Shown: positions 1 to 7,945 of the stretch, one piece after another
How the letters are laid out: each line of letters begins with the position of its first letter
How positions within the stretch are numbered: the first letter of the stretch is position 1
Assembly (NCBI GenBank): GCA_021107345.1
Contig: JAIOSX010000128.1
Location: 1 to 22,180, forward strand
From: Candidatus Aegiribacteria sp.
GTDB lineage: Bacteria > Fermentibacterota > Fermentibacteria > Fermentibacterales > Fermentibacteraceae
Direction: 5' to 3'
Length of the DNA stretch: 22,180 bases
Made by a program: the position numbers and the translations under genes
The notes under the pieces: model-generated
What the model was told of the DNA's origin: nothing
Seen by the model: the letters and a program-made list of their open reading frames with translations, nothing else
Database searches by the model: none

Positions 1-1152
1 CAGTGCTCCGTTCCTGTCCCCTCCTATGCATTTCACATTACCGGCCCGTTCGTAGAATTCGGCTATCCTGGTTCCAAGATATGCTGGATATCCCTCCTCG
101 CCGGGCATATCCTCAAGCCTTCCGGACATTTCCCTCATCGCCTCCGCCCATCTGCTTGTGGAATCGGCCATAAGAGCGACGGAGTATCCCATGTCCCGGA
201 AATACTCTCCTATGGTTATACCGGTATAAACACTTGCTTCCCTCGCGGCTACAGGCATGTTGCTGGTATTTGCCACAAGAACGGTTCGGAAAATAAGCGG
301 CTCACCGCTCTTCGGGTCTTCAAGATGGGGAAATTCCTGAAGAACATCGGTCATTTCATTGCCACGTTCTCCGCATCCTACGTAAACCACCATTTCGGCA
401 TCCGCCCATTTGGCAAGCTGGTGCTGGATAACCGTTTTTCCACTGCCGAAGGGTCCGGGAACGCATGCAGTTCCACCCTTGCCCAGGGGGAAGAACGCGT
501 CAATGACCCTCTGTCCTGTAATAAGCGGTTCCTCAGGAGCTCTCTTCTCAGCTATGGGCCGTGGTTTTCTCACGGGCCAGTTGTGGTACATCTGAAGTTC
601 AACGGTTTCGCCGGATTGAGTCTTCAGTTTTGCTATAATGGTATCGATATTGTACGTGCCGGGTTCTATCATCCATGTGATTACGCCGGATACCTCCGGT
701 GGGACCATGACTTTATGAGTGATGATTTTTGTTTCAGGAACCTCTCCCAGAACTTCGCCGCCGGTTACGTTCAGACCAACTTCTGCTACAGGTTTGAAAA
801 CCCACTCCTTCTCATGATCCAGGCCTCTTATACTGATTCCCCGGGTAATCCAGTCACCAGCCTCCTTGCGTATTTCATCAAGGGGCCGCTGAATCCCGTC
901 ATATATGGCAGTTACAAGTCCGGGTCCAAGTTCGACCGAAAGGGGTTTTCCGGTAGCTGTCACAGGATCGCCAGGCTTCAGGCCGCCGGTTTCCTCGTAG
1001 ACCTGAATCGATGCCTTGTCGCCCTTAAGCTCGATTATTTCGCCTATCAAATTGTAATCTGATACATATACCAGGTCGTACATCCTGGCATCCTTCATTC
1101 CGTCCGCAACAACCAGCGGACCTGCTATCTTGTCTATCGTTCCCCTTATCAT
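1..1152 (-). CDS. atpA/ntpA: V/A-type ATP synthase subunit A (catalytic), partial
   Basis: This is the nucleotide-binding catalytic subunit of the cytoplasmic V1/A1 head. The window holds the first 384 codons; the C-terminus lies beyond position 1. The start ATG at 1152-1150 has a GGAGG Shine-Dalgarno about 4 nt upstream. Visible motifs are the N-terminal beta-barrel opening [12 protein letters not shown], the V/A-specific bulge region at about 110-200, Walker A GPFGSGKT at 233-240, GCGERGNE with the catalytic Glu at 262, and the Walker B/adenine region [13 protein letters not shown] at about 326-338. The GPFGSGKT form and the long insert separate it from F-type beta and from the non-catalytic V/A subunit B. 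It is the last gene of the operon in view, 44 nt after subunit F. Subunits B and D are expected to follow outside the window. Confidence 0.97.
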   Translation of the reverse strand, partial: MIRGTIDKIAGPLVVADGMKDARMYDLVYVSDYNLIGEIIELKGDKASIQVYEETGGLKPGDPVTATGKPLSVELGPGLVTAIYDGIQRPLDEIRKEAGDWITRGISIRGLDHEKEWVFKPVAEVGLNVTGGEVLGEVPETKIITHKVMVPPEVSGVITWMIEPGTYNIDTIIAKLKTQSGETVELQMYHNWPVRKPRPIAEKRAPEEPLITGQRVIDAFFPLGKGGTACVPGPFGSGKTVIQHQLAKWADAEMVVYVGCGERGNEMTDVLQEFPHLEDPKSGEPLIFRTVLVANTSNMPVAAREASVYTGITIGEYFRDMGYSVALMADSTSRWAEAMREMSGRLEDMPGEEGYPAYLGTRIAEFYERAGNVKCIGGDRNGAL

Positions 1153-1196
1153 CCGTGCCTCCGGTGGGTTGCTGGTTTTAACGGTTCATTAACCCG

Positions 1197-1526
1197 TCAC
1201 TTCTGTTCCTCGGACATGAGATCAACACCGACTGCCCTTATGATAAGCTCCCTTATCGTATCTTCTCCCCGTCTCTGAGTACCTGTTATACCGGGAAGAA
1301 CAACAACCGACGGTATTGCCATATGAACCGTTTCATCTATTTGCTCCTGGAGATGGTCTATCATGTTTTCGGTGATCATGATGATGGAGATCTTCTCCTT
1401 TACAAGCCTTGAAAATTGTTTCCGAGCCTCATCAGCGTCCTCAGCAACTATTGTTTCCACGCCCAGCGCTCGGAATCCGAGTACAGAGTCTGCATCTCCT
1501 ATGAACGCTATTTTACCTTCAGCCAT
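1197..1526 (-). CDS. atpF/ntpG-like: V/A-type ATP synthase subunit F
   Basis: This 109-residue protein is the small central-stalk subunit that sits with D in the rotor and couples ATP turnover to rotation. The N-terminus (KIAFIGDADSVLGFRALGVE) is the family's Rossmann-like opening. A buried strand, ISIIMITENM, and a Pro-rich segment, IPSVVVLPG, follow, and the end RELIIRAVGVDL matches the usual C-terminal helix. Length is normal for the family (about 100-110). It lies 8 nt downstream of subunit C and 44 nt upstream of subunit A, consistent with cotranscription. Confidence 0.93.
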   Translation of the reverse strand: MAEGKIAFIGDADSVLGFRALGVETIVAEDADEARKQFSRLVKEKISIIMITENMIDHLQEQIDETVHMAIPSVVVLPGITGTQRRGEDTIRELIIRAVGVDLMSEEQK

Positions 1527-1534
1527 CCCGTCTC

Positions 1535-2509
1535 CTATCCACGCGGCAGCCGCGTCTTCAGCCTGTCTTCTTTGACACCGGCGGATTTTGCGGCAAGAAG
1601 TAGCCTGAGGTGGCTTATTTCCATTTCCCGTCTAATCACGAAAGCAGCCAGCGGGGATGGACCGAAGACAGGAAAAGCTCCCTTTTCAAGCAGTTCCAGC
1701 AACATTCTGTCACATTCCCTCTCGAATCCTGAAAAGAAACCTGTCTCAAGGGCTTCAATGAATACCGTTCCTGTTTCGTCAAATCCCGGTGTTTCGGCGA
1801 GCAGATCGGGCAATATTCGTCTCTGATAGGCACCAGCTATTTCATCTTCTGTATGATATCCCCCGGGAAGGAGCAATTTTCGTACTTCCTGTCTGGAAAC
1901 ACCGTCAATACCGCACCTGGAGGCTGTAAGAAAATTCTTCTGTTCAATGCTGGTCATGACGAATGTTCTGAAATCCGAGTTAATATCTGTTAGTTCAATA
2001 CTTTCAACGGCTGCGGCAAGCCGGTCCATTTTCCTGTCCACTTCAGCTGTACTGACTCTGTCAATTTCCAGAAGTTCCTCCAGCGTTTGCAGAAAAAGAG
2101 GTGGAAGTTCGTCACGGGATTCGACGGATTTAACAGCTTCCCTTAGGGTCTCCGTCTCTATCAGCCCGGACCGTTCAACATCTATTTCTTCATCCGAACC
2201 GTCCCCTGAAAGAATCTTCTTCCATATATATCTTGCGTTTCTCACGTCCCGGCGATGAAGGATACCCCTTACAAGCCTTTCATCTTCGGAAAGCTCTACG
2301 AGCTCATCCTCAGTTGATTCCATTGCTTTAATGAAACAGTCCTCCATAGAGTGGCTCTGCATAAAGCCACCATACCACGTGTCACCGAGAAGTCTCATAG
2401 CTTCCTGCTCGTTACTGGAAGATATGAGCATCTGCCACATTCGCTGGTCAAGAAGGGTTGTTTCTTCGCCGCTTATTCTGCCGTTTGCATAAATGAAACT
2501 GCCTTCCAT
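1535..2509 (-). CDS. atpC/ntpC: V/A-type ATP synthase subunit C (socket, V-ATPase d-like)
   Basis: This 324-residue, almost all-helical protein contains no nucleotide-binding motif. Subunit C is the funnel that links the central stalk to the membrane c/K ring. Identification rests on position between E and F, normal length (about 320-350 residues), and the N-terminal pattern SFIYANGRISGEETTLLD, which resembles the first repeat of the AtpC/V-ATPase d family. The family is weakly conserved, so synteny carries much of the call. The gene is separated by 3 nt from E upstream and 8 nt from F downstream. Confidence 0.85.
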   Translation of the reverse strand: MEGSFIYANGRISGEETTLLDQRMWQMLISSSNEQEAMRLLGDTWYGGFMQSHSMEDCFIKAMESTEDELVELSEDERLVRGILHRRDVRNARYIWKKILSGDGSDEEIDVERSGLIETETLREAVKSVESRDELPPLFLQTLEELLEIDRVSTAEVDRKMDRLAAAVESIELTDINSDFRTFVMTSIEQKNFLTASRCGIDGVSRQEVRKLLLPGGYHTEDEIAGAYQRRILPDLLAETPGFDETGTVFIEALETGFFSGFERECDRMLLELLEKGAFPVFGPSPLAAFVIRREMEISHLRLLLAAKSAGVKEDRLKTRLPRG

Positions 2510-2512
2510 GTA

Positions 2513-3100
2513 TCAGATCTTCTCAAGCGGAATAAGATCAGAAAGCATCATTATCATATCCTCATGGACAAGCTCCGCAATCATTGGAAAGGTTCCGTTC
2601 TGGCTGATCTTGCCGGATTTGAATATCACTCCCGCAGTCTTGTCGTGTCTTTCTTCGGAAAGGATGAATTCACGACCGTCTACCGAGTGTTTTTGCAGAT
2701 ACCCGGAGGTTATGCGTGACTCATCGGTGGCGGATATTATAACTTCCACACTTCCGCTCAGATCGCAGCCCAGGAGAAGGGAAGATATCATTTCAAGATA
2801 CTCGGCATCACCAGCTGAAGCGAGATTGATTGACGCTTTTCCGATTGCATCATCCATCATGGACCTTCTGGCATCCATCATTTTCCTTGCCGCTTCCCTT
2901 CGAACATGGAATTCTTTTCTCTTATGTTCTTCTTCAATGACGGATCTTACTTTTTCAATATCCCTGCCATGTTTTGCTTTCAACTCTTCAGCATGCTCTT
3001 TGAGGGCTGCTGTCTTCTTTTTCTCAGCCGCTTCCCTGATTGCCTCCGCCTTCTGCCCGGCCTCTCCCTGTATCTTTGAAAGGATTGCTTCGAGAGACAT
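2513..3100 (-). CDS. atpE/ntpE: V/A-type ATP synthase subunit E (peripheral stalk)
   Basis: This 195-residue protein forms, with subunit G/H, the peripheral stalk that holds the A/B head against rotation. The first roughly 100 residues are a charged Ala/Glu/Lys-rich heptad helix (EAILSKIQGEAGQKAEAIREAAEKKK begins at residue 4). The remainder is a mixed alpha/beta globular domain, as in other E subunits. Length is typical. It is 3 nt from the preceding K gene and 3 nt from the following C gene, which indicates tight translational coupling. Confidence 0.88.
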   Translation of the reverse strand: MSLEAILSKIQGEAGQKAEAIREAAEKKKTAALKEHAEELKAKHGRDIEKVRSVIEEEHKRKEFHVRREAARKMMDARRSMMDDAIGKASINLASAGDAEYLEMISSLLLGCDLSGSVEVIISATDESRITSGYLQKHSVDGREFILSEERHDKTAGVIFKSGKISQNGTFPMIAELVHEDMIMMLSDLIPLEKI

Positions 3101-3103
3101 CCG

Positions 3104-3553
3104 TTAGACTCCTATGCCCTGAAGCATGAGGAATGAAACAAGGAATCCCAGAATCGCGTAAAACTCAACGAAAACTGCCAGAATAAGCGACTTTGCGGAA
3201 TCATCCGGCTGCTTGGCCGTCATCATGGCTCCACCGGCGCATACCTTTCCCTGGTGAATACCCGAGAACAGTCCGGCAAGAGCGATAGGAATGCCTGCTG
3301 TGAATATCTGCCATGCGACATGCATATCCATGCCTGAAGTAACTTTGCCAAGAAGAAGGAAGGCAATTACAAAACCGTATATTCCCTGTGTTCCCGGCAA
3401 CGCTGACAGAAGAAGGAGCTTTCCGAATTTACCCGGATCTACACTCATTACTCCGGTGCTGGCCTGTGCAGCTATTCCCACTCCTACGGCTGATCCTATC
3501 CCTGCTAGCGCGCAAGCCAGGGCTATTCCCATATATGCTACGAGCTGTTCCAC
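3104..3553 (-). CDS. atpK/ntpK: V/A-type ATP synthase subunit K (proteolipid ring), predicted Na+-binding
   Basis: This 149-residue hydrophobic protein has four membrane helices and is a duplicated hairpin of the 16-kDa type. It forms the ion-carrying rotor ring. The second hairpin contains the essential carboxylate, Glu130, in VEFYAILGFLV. The first hairpin has no equivalent acid but has LPGTQGIYGF. Residues Leu52, Thr55, Gln56, Tyr59, Gln101 and Glu130 correspond to Leu61, Thr64, Gln65, Tyr68, Gln110 and Glu139 of the Enterococcus hirae Na+-ATPase proteolipid, each displaced by exactly nine positions. The sodium site is therefore complete by inspection. The gene lies between I and E, as in Thermus-type operons. 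Confidence 0.95.
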   Translation of the reverse strand: MEQLVAYMGIALACALAGIGSAVGVGIAAQASTGVMSVDPGKFGKLLLLSALPGTQGIYGFVIAFLLLGKVTSGMDMHVAWQIFTAGIPIALAGLFSGIHQGKVCAGGAMMTAKQPDDSAKSLILAVFVEFYAILGFLVSFLMLQGIGV

Positions 3554-3589
3554 TTATTGTCTCCCTTCACTCCGCAAAGAGCTGTGTTT

Positions 3590-5617
3590 CTATTTTCTTT
3601 CAATGTATACGTATTTAGGTTCGTATCTTAGGGGTTTAAACGGTACGCCGGTTCCGTCATAGAATTTTCCAAAGAATTCCACAAACTGAAGTCTTGCCGT
3701 ATGAATGAAGCCGCTGAGGGCAGCCATTGCTATGTTGAATGCATGCCCTCCTATAACCACGACGACAGCAAGTACGATTCCCAGTAATGGAATTCCAAGA
3801 TCGTGCATCAGCATTCCTGCTATCTGGTTGATAACCTGCGCTATTATGGCGCTGGAAAGTGCAAGGGCGAAAAGTCTTGAATAAGAGAGCACATCCCCAA
3901 GAAGATTGACTATGCCGTACAACGCATAAGCTCCAAGACCAACCTTCCCGAATCCCTTCGCCGCTCGCCCTCCCATGATGAATATCAGAAGGGAACCCGC
4001 TGCCAGCATATAGACGAAAACTTTGTCAAGTGGGCCATTCATGTCGTAAAGAGTTCCATTCAGCAGGTAATGATTGAACAGCCATGGAAAAAGTCCCGCG
4101 GTGGCAAGCAGCCAGCCGGACTGATCAACAACCGCTGCGAACCTCTCACCCGCTTTCCATCGTTTCACAAGGTTTATAATGATTCCCGCAGTCAGCTGCA
4201 GAAGTCCAAGCCCAAGAGTCAGGTAAAGGAAGTGCTTGGATACTCCAAACCCTTCCTGTCCGGACTGTCCGGGCTGATACCCGGGAAGCATCCTGTTCAG
4301 AAGATTTGCCGGTGCCTGAAGTAATTCCGGCAGGCTGTCAAATGATATACCGAACCAACCTCCAAGGAAAATACCAACGAGAATGCTGGCCAGTCCCCCC
4401 TGAAAAAGCAATTGAAACAGCCTCGGGTTTCCGTGTCTTCTTCGAACAAGATACCATCCTGCGGCGCTGCCCAGCGCCAGCGCTATCCCGTAACCTGCAT
4501 CACCTATGCAGATTCCGAAGAACAAAGCATAGAACGGTGCCATCAAAGGTGTCGGGTCCGGGTCTTGTCTGGTAGGCTGACCGTACATATCGGTAAGTAT
4601 AGTATAGGGTGCCGCCGGAGTCTTTTCCGTCAAGGGAGAAGGTGGTATTTCACCCTCTTCCGGTTCAATTTCCTCTATCGCAACTTCTCCAAGTTGCACC
4701 ATGCTTTCGGTGAAATCCTTCAGGTCATCCGTACGTATCCACGCTTTGAACATGTAAACATGTGAACTTGAGTATGCGGATCTGGTTGCAGCCCTCCGCT
4801 CAAGAAGCAGACCTGCCGCATCCAGAAGAGTGCGGAACCTGCCTATTTCCGAAGCGAGTTTTACAGCTCTTTTATGAAGCGCTGTCATTCTTTTTCGAAT
4901 AAGATCAATTTCCCTGAGGACTTCGATCAGCTGTTCCTGAACCATTCCGGTTCGCGTCCCGAAATCCTGCTGCGAGAATCCAAGCTCTCCCAAAGCCTGC
5001 ATTACGTCCCGTGTAACTGATTCGTGGGTGACGGCAACCACCTTCTCCAGTTTTTTATCTCTATGGATTACCTCAAGATGGAACAGCTGTATCTCTTTCT
5101 CAAGAAGATGCGCTTTCTCAATAGCTTCCTTTTCAAGTATTCCAGCAACCATACGGTAGTTGCCTTTTCTACGGAGTTCTTCAAAGGGGACAGGAAAGCC
5201 ATGCCAGAATAAAAGGAATTCCTCTTCCTGCAGAAGTTCTTTCTCCGCTCCCTCGAGCTTGGCTTTCTGAACAGCCACGAACCAGGCTCTTCTGGCGTCC
5301 TCAAGTAACCGCCTGTCCTCCAGAAGACGCATAAGCTCTTCTTCATTTATTGAAGGAGGAGATGAGCGGGGAGGTTCAACTTCACCTTTGGTCTCATCAT
5401 GAAGAAAAAGAATCGCCTTTTCAAGGCTGGAAATTTCCTCAATAAGTTCTTCTGTATTCAAACTGGCAGGTTTGAGGAAGCTCTCTTCTTCATGAACATC
5501 TAATTCAGACAGATCGATGAGATGAACCTTTCCAGACGCTTCGATGGTATTGAGAACCATTTCCCTTCTGAGCGAATGGCACAGAATCTCTATCTTGGAA
5601 ACCGCATCCAGACTCAT
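3590..5617 (-). CDS. atpI/ntpI: V/A-type ATP synthase subunit I (membrane stator, a-subunit homologue)
   Basis: This 675-residue protein is the membrane stator that provides the ion half-channels next to the K ring. The N-terminal half (about 1-355) is cytoplasmic and largely coiled-coil, where the peripheral stalks attach. The C-terminal half holds about seven or eight membrane helices, beginning near the PFYALFFGICIGDAGYG segment. The essential stator arginine is visible as Arg581 in DVLSYSRLFALALSS. The family's GGHAFNIAMAALSGFIHTAR segment follows, with the usual cytoplasmic tail. Length is normal. Its start overlaps the end of the preceding small stalk gene by 4 nt (ATGA), so the two are translationally coupled. 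It is 36 nt upstream of K. Confidence 0.96.
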   Translation of the reverse strand: MSLDAVSKIEILCHSLRREMVLNTIEASGKVHLIDLSELDVHEEESFLKPASLNTEELIEEISSLEKAILFLHDETKGEVEPPRSSPPSINEEELMRLLEDRRLLEDARRAWFVAVQKAKLEGAEKELLQEEEFLLFWHGFPVPFEELRRKGNYRMVAGILEKEAIEKAHLLEKEIQLFHLEVIHRDKKLEKVVAVTHESVTRDVMQALGELGFSQQDFGTRTGMVQEQLIEVLREIDLIRKRMTALHKRAVKLASEIGRFRTLLDAAGLLLERRAATRSAYSSSHVYMFKAWIRTDDLKDFTESMVQLGEVAIEEIEPEEGEIPPSPLTEKTPAAPYTILTDMYGQPTRQDPDPTPLMAPFYALFFGICIGDAGYGIALALGSAAGWYLVRRRHGNPRLFQLLFQGGLASILVGIFLGGWFGISFDSLPELLQAPANLLNRMLPGYQPGQSGQEGFGVSKHFLYLTLGLGLLQLTAGIIINLVKRWKAGERFAAVVDQSGWLLATAGLFPWLFNHYLLNGTLYDMNGPLDKVFVYMLAAGSLLIFIMGGRAAKGFGKVGLGAYALYGIVNLLGDVLSYSRLFALALSSAIIAQVINQIAGMLMHDLGIPLLGIVLAVVVVIGGHAFNIAMAALSGFIHTARLQFVEFFGKFYDGTGVPFKPLRYEPKYVYIERK

Positions 5618-5937
5618 CTGTCCTGCATCCCGCTTCTCAGGATGTATTTCCTGAGGCTTTCTGTCGCGGCCTTTTCAAGGATTTCTGTCTTTTCTGCAAG
5701 CTGGCTGAGTTTTTTCTTCGTTTCGATTGCCAGGCTTTCTGACAGCATGGCAATCTTCTTCTCAACTTCAGTCTCGGCAAGCCGGGCTATTTCCTTCAGC
5801 TGCTCATCTCTTTCTCTGTTCTGTTCGTCCAGCAGATCCGGGATGGACATCTGTATCATATGGGCTTCCTTCTCAGCTTTTTCCAGCTCCAGCTGAGCTT
5901 TTTTTTCTTCACTGTGAAGTTCTCCCAGTTTTGACAT
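5614..5937 (-). CDS. V/A-type ATP synthase peripheral stalk subunit G/H-like
   Basis: This 107-residue hydrophilic coiled-coil protein is rich in Glu, Lys, Ala and Leu and has no membrane segment. As the first gene of the operon, immediately before subunit I, it sits where the Thermus G (ntpF/atpH-like) stalk partner of subunit E is found. The composition and heptad pattern agree with that role. Sequence conservation in this family is poor, so the call depends mainly on context. An AAAGG Shine-Dalgarno lies about 9 nt before the ATG at 5937. The gene ends in an ATGA overlap with subunit I. Confidence 0.78.
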   Translation of the reverse strand: MSKLGELHSEEKKAQLELEKAEKEAHMIQMSIPDLLDEQNRERDEQLKEIARLAETEVEKKIAMLSESLAIETKKKLSQLAEKTEILEKAATESLRKYILRSGMQDR

Positions 5938-6117
5938 TTATTACCAGCCTTTCGAATAAATCATAGATACAGCACAGAACTCACGCGCTATACCTTCATA
6001 ACAAAGTCTGTTGTGGATATTACTTATGAAATTACTTTAAGTGATTTTATAAATTATTGTATATCAATATATTGCGGAGTTATCCACAGATATCAAAACT
6101 TTTCCACATTTTCCACA
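5938..6117. promoter_or_regulatory. AT-rich spacer with DnaA-box cluster upstream of the ATPase operon
   Basis: This 180-nt gap lies between the bactofilin stop and the first ATPase gene and must hold the ATPase promoter unless the operon reads through from upstream. It contains a perfect DnaA box TTATCCACA at 6080-6088, two abutting TTTTCCACA boxes at 6100-6108 and 6109-6117, and an opposite-strand TGTGGATAT (one mismatch) at 6012-6020. The stretch 6020-6075 is almost entirely A/T and could unwind easily. I found no convincing -35/-10 pair. It is either a secondary origin-like element or a DnaA-controlled promoter. Confidence 0.65.
6080..6117 (+). promoter_or_regulatory. Three DnaA boxes within 38 nt
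   Basis: TTATCCACA (6080-6088) is the canonical box. TTTTCCACA occurs twice back to back (6100-6108 and 6109-6117), and both copies fit the relaxed consensus TTWTNCACA. All three are in the same orientation. The last box ends at the base before the bactofilin stop codon. Three consensus matches in 38 nt is far above the roughly one match expected by chance in the whole window. Confidence 0.7.
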
Positions 6118-6474
6118 TTAAGACTCCGAATCGTTGCCAGGACTCATCTTGCATGATCCCTCGAAGAAAACCCCGTCCTCAATAATGAGAGATCGTGTAA
6201 AAATGTCTCCCTCAAGACTTGAACCGCTCTGCAGTTCCAGCTGATGCTCGGCTCTGACAGCACCCATGATCTTTCCGCCCACAACAGCCTGGCTTACGGT
6301 CACATTTCCAGTTATGACGCCTTCACGACCGACTGTCAGTGTTCCGGTAACCACAACTTCTCCATCTACGGTACCATCAATTCTAAGACCGCCGTCTACT
6401 CTGATGGCACCCTTGCATAGACTCCCTGAGCCGAGAATGGAATCTATCGTGGAGGGTAATTCCTTTTTAGGCAT
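6118..6474 (-). CDS. Bactofilin (polymer-forming cytoskeletal protein)
   Basis: This 118-residue protein belongs to the bactofilin (DUF583) family, whose members self-assemble into filaments on the inner membrane face and guide cell-wall or morphogenesis enzymes. A short polar N-terminus is followed by a right-handed beta-helix core with the repeating small and hydrophobic pattern (GAIRVDGGLRIDGTVDGEVV, then GTLTVGREGVITGNVTVSQA). A short acidic tail ends the protein. Length is typical of small bactofilins. The ATG at 6474 has an AGAGGAAA Shine-Dalgarno about 9 nt upstream. It lies 23 nt downstream of the membrane-anchored coiled-coil gene, forming a likely two-gene unit. Confidence 0.92.
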   Translation of the reverse strand: MPKKELPSTIDSILGSGSLCKGAIRVDGGLRIDGTVDGEVVVTGTLTVGREGVITGNVTVSQAVVGGKIMGAVRAEHQLELQSGSSLEGDIFTRSLIIEDGVFFEGSCKMSPGNDSES

Positions 6475-6497
6475 GTTTTTCGATTTCCTCTTTTCCG

Positions 6498-6848
6498 CTA
6501 TTGCTCAAGCGAATCCTCCGGTATGGGAATTCCTGCAGCAATGTTTTCCAGCCTCTGCCTGTACTCGTGCAGCTGCTGGATTTCGTATTCTAAGCTCTCC
6601 AACCTTACTTCAATATTTCTTCTGGTTATAAGGGAGTCCTGCAACTGTAACATCCCTCTTCTCAGTTTTGCTGTTTCACCGGCGTTCAAAAGACCGTATG
6701 CTACAATTATTATGGCTAACGATAAAAGCAATACTATCAGCGCCATGCAAATCCTTGCAATATAGAGCTTCCAGCCGCTTATATTCAACTGATGGAGCTT
6801 CTTACCTTTGTTTGAAATAAACGTTACCGTGAAACCCTTTTCAGACAT
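6498..6848 (-). CDS. Membrane-anchored coiled-coil protein, N-terminal half of an M23-peptidase-like architecture
   Basis: This 116-residue protein starts with a short cytoplasmic segment (FTVTFISNKGKKLHQLNISG). One membrane helix follows at about 29-52 (YIARICMALIVLLLSLAIII), then a coiled coil that would lie outside the inner membrane (about 58-105). The layout resembles the N-terminus of LytM/M23 peptidases that are often encoded beside bactofilins. No HxxxD or HxH zinc-peptidase motif is present, and the gene ends 23 nt before the bactofilin start, so no catalytic domain was lost by a nearby frameshift. It may be a membrane partner or anchor of the bactofilin. The assignment is by architecture and context only. 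Confidence 0.6.
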   Translation of the reverse strand: MSEKGFTVTFISNKGKKLHQLNISGWKLYIARICMALIVLLLSLAIIIVAYGLLNAGETAKLRRGMLQLQDSLITRRNIEVRLESLEYEIQQLHEYRQRLENIAAGIPIPEDSLEQ

Positions 6849-6880
6849 TTACGCCTGCCTGTTCGTATGCCGTATAAGGT

Positions 6881-6910
6881 AAACTAAGGCAAAGGGTTCT
6901 TGTATGTCAA
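6881..6910 (-). promoter_or_regulatory. Possible promoter for the coiled-coil/bactofilin pair
   Basis: On the minus strand a perfect -35 TTGACA (plus positions 6905-6910) is followed after 18 nt by TAGTTT (6881-6886), a weak -10. It lies in the 80-nt gap after the asparaginase gene and 33 nt before the coiled-coil start. The -35 is strong and the -10 poor. Confidence 0.35.
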
Positions 6911-6928
6911 CAAACTTAAGACTCATGA

Positions 6929-7945
6929 TCAAAACCTTTCCAGTATTTTCCTGATATCAGTCATATTCAGACCTGCGCCAAGAGATGCCATCAGAAAAAG
7001 CCTGAGCTTGTGCCCCTGTATATCGCCTGCGAGAATAGCCCCTCTTTTCTCAAGGTCTGCTCCTCCTCCGGTATAATTATATACTCCAAGTACCCTTCCT
7101 ATATAACATCTGCTTGTTATACAGACTATTGTTCCCCTCTCAACCGCATACTGCACCGCTTCTGCAACTTCGGGCGGTACGTTTCCCCTTCCAAGGGCTT
7201 CCACAACCAGAGCCCTGTCCCCACAGTCTGCGCAGTATCTGATTTCTCTGGCTCCCAGCCCTGCAGCTGTTTTTACCAGTCCTACTCTTGCATCCAGTTT
7301 AAGTTTACACTCCGGCAGCTTTATCCTCCACAGAGGCTTTCTCTGGAGTAATACTCTGTCCTGGTCAACAAACCCCAGCGGGCCGTAGCCTGGTGATTTG
7401 AAGCTGCTTACGTTACTCGTATATGTTTTTGTTACCCTTCCGGCGGAGTGAATTTCATCGTTAAGAACTATAGTAACCCCCAACTCATGAACTTCATGTT
7501 TTGAAGCAGTCAGCAGCGCCCCCCTTACGTTTCTGGGTCCATCAACGCCCATTTCGGACTGGCTTCTCATAGCAGCGGTAAAGACAACAGGAATTTCTTT
7601 CCTGAGGTAAATGTCGGCCAGAAAAGCGCTTTCCTCCAGCGTATCTGTTCCATGGGTAACCACGATACCGTGGTACCTTCCACTTAAGGTAAGATCCTCC
7701 AGCTTAAGGCAGAGCCGGGCCATTATTTCAGGTGTGATTGCCGGGCTCGGAACGTTGCAGAATCTGATATGTTCAACGTTAACAAAGGGGGGAACTACAT
7801 TTCCCTGTATCGGAAGGGGATTATGCTGATCAGCGATGTCAATACCACCTTGACCCGGCATCATTTCAATTGTTCCTCCGGTAGAAACAATTGCTATGTT
7901 CTTGGTAGATCGATTCTTTGATTTAGGTGTAGTGAATTCCGCCAT
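6929..7945 (-). CDS. ansA-like: L-asparaginase
   Basis: This 338-residue amidohydrolase converts L-asparagine to aspartate and ammonia. The N-terminal nucleophile motif IVSTGGTIEM places the first catalytic Thr at 25. The second motif VTHGTDTLEES gives Thr100 and Asp101. The segment VFTAAMRSQSEMGVDGP and the catalytic Lys173 in GRVTKTYTS complete the active site seen in E. coli type II asparaginase (Thr12, Thr89, Asp90, Lys162). No signal peptide is seen, so a cytoplasmic enzyme is likely. Extra GatD-type N-terminal sequence is absent, which argues against a tRNA amidotransferase subunit. The start overlaps the 3' end of the preceding large gene by 23 nt, suggesting coupled translation. Confidence 0.93.
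   Translation of the reverse strand: MAEFTTPKSKNRSTKNIAIVSTGGTIEMMPGQGGIDIADQHNPLPIQGNVVPPFVNVEHIRFCNVPSPAITPEIMARLCLKLEDLTLSGRYHGIVVTHGTDTLEESAFLADIYLRKEIPVVFTAAMRSQSEMGVDGPRNVRGALLTASKHEVHELGVTIVLNDEIHSAGRVTKTYTSNVSSFKSPGYGPLGFVDQDRVLLQRKPLWRIKLPECKLKLDARVGLVKTAAGLGAREIRYCADCGDRALVVEALGRGNVPPEVAEAVQYAVERGTIVCITSRCYIGRVLGVYNYTGGGADLEKRGAILAGDIQGHKLRLFLMASLGAGLNMTDIRKILERF

Noticed and set aside
325..1062. Plus-strand open frame of 245 codons
   Set aside because: It is antisense to ATPase subunit A, whose motifs on the minus strand are unmistakable. The plus-strand peptide has no family-like pattern.
2493..3107. Plus-strand open frame of 204 codons
   Set aside because: It is antisense to subunit E. 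The Ser/Ala/Ile-rich peptide is the typical shadow of a Glu/Lys/Ala coiled-coil gene.
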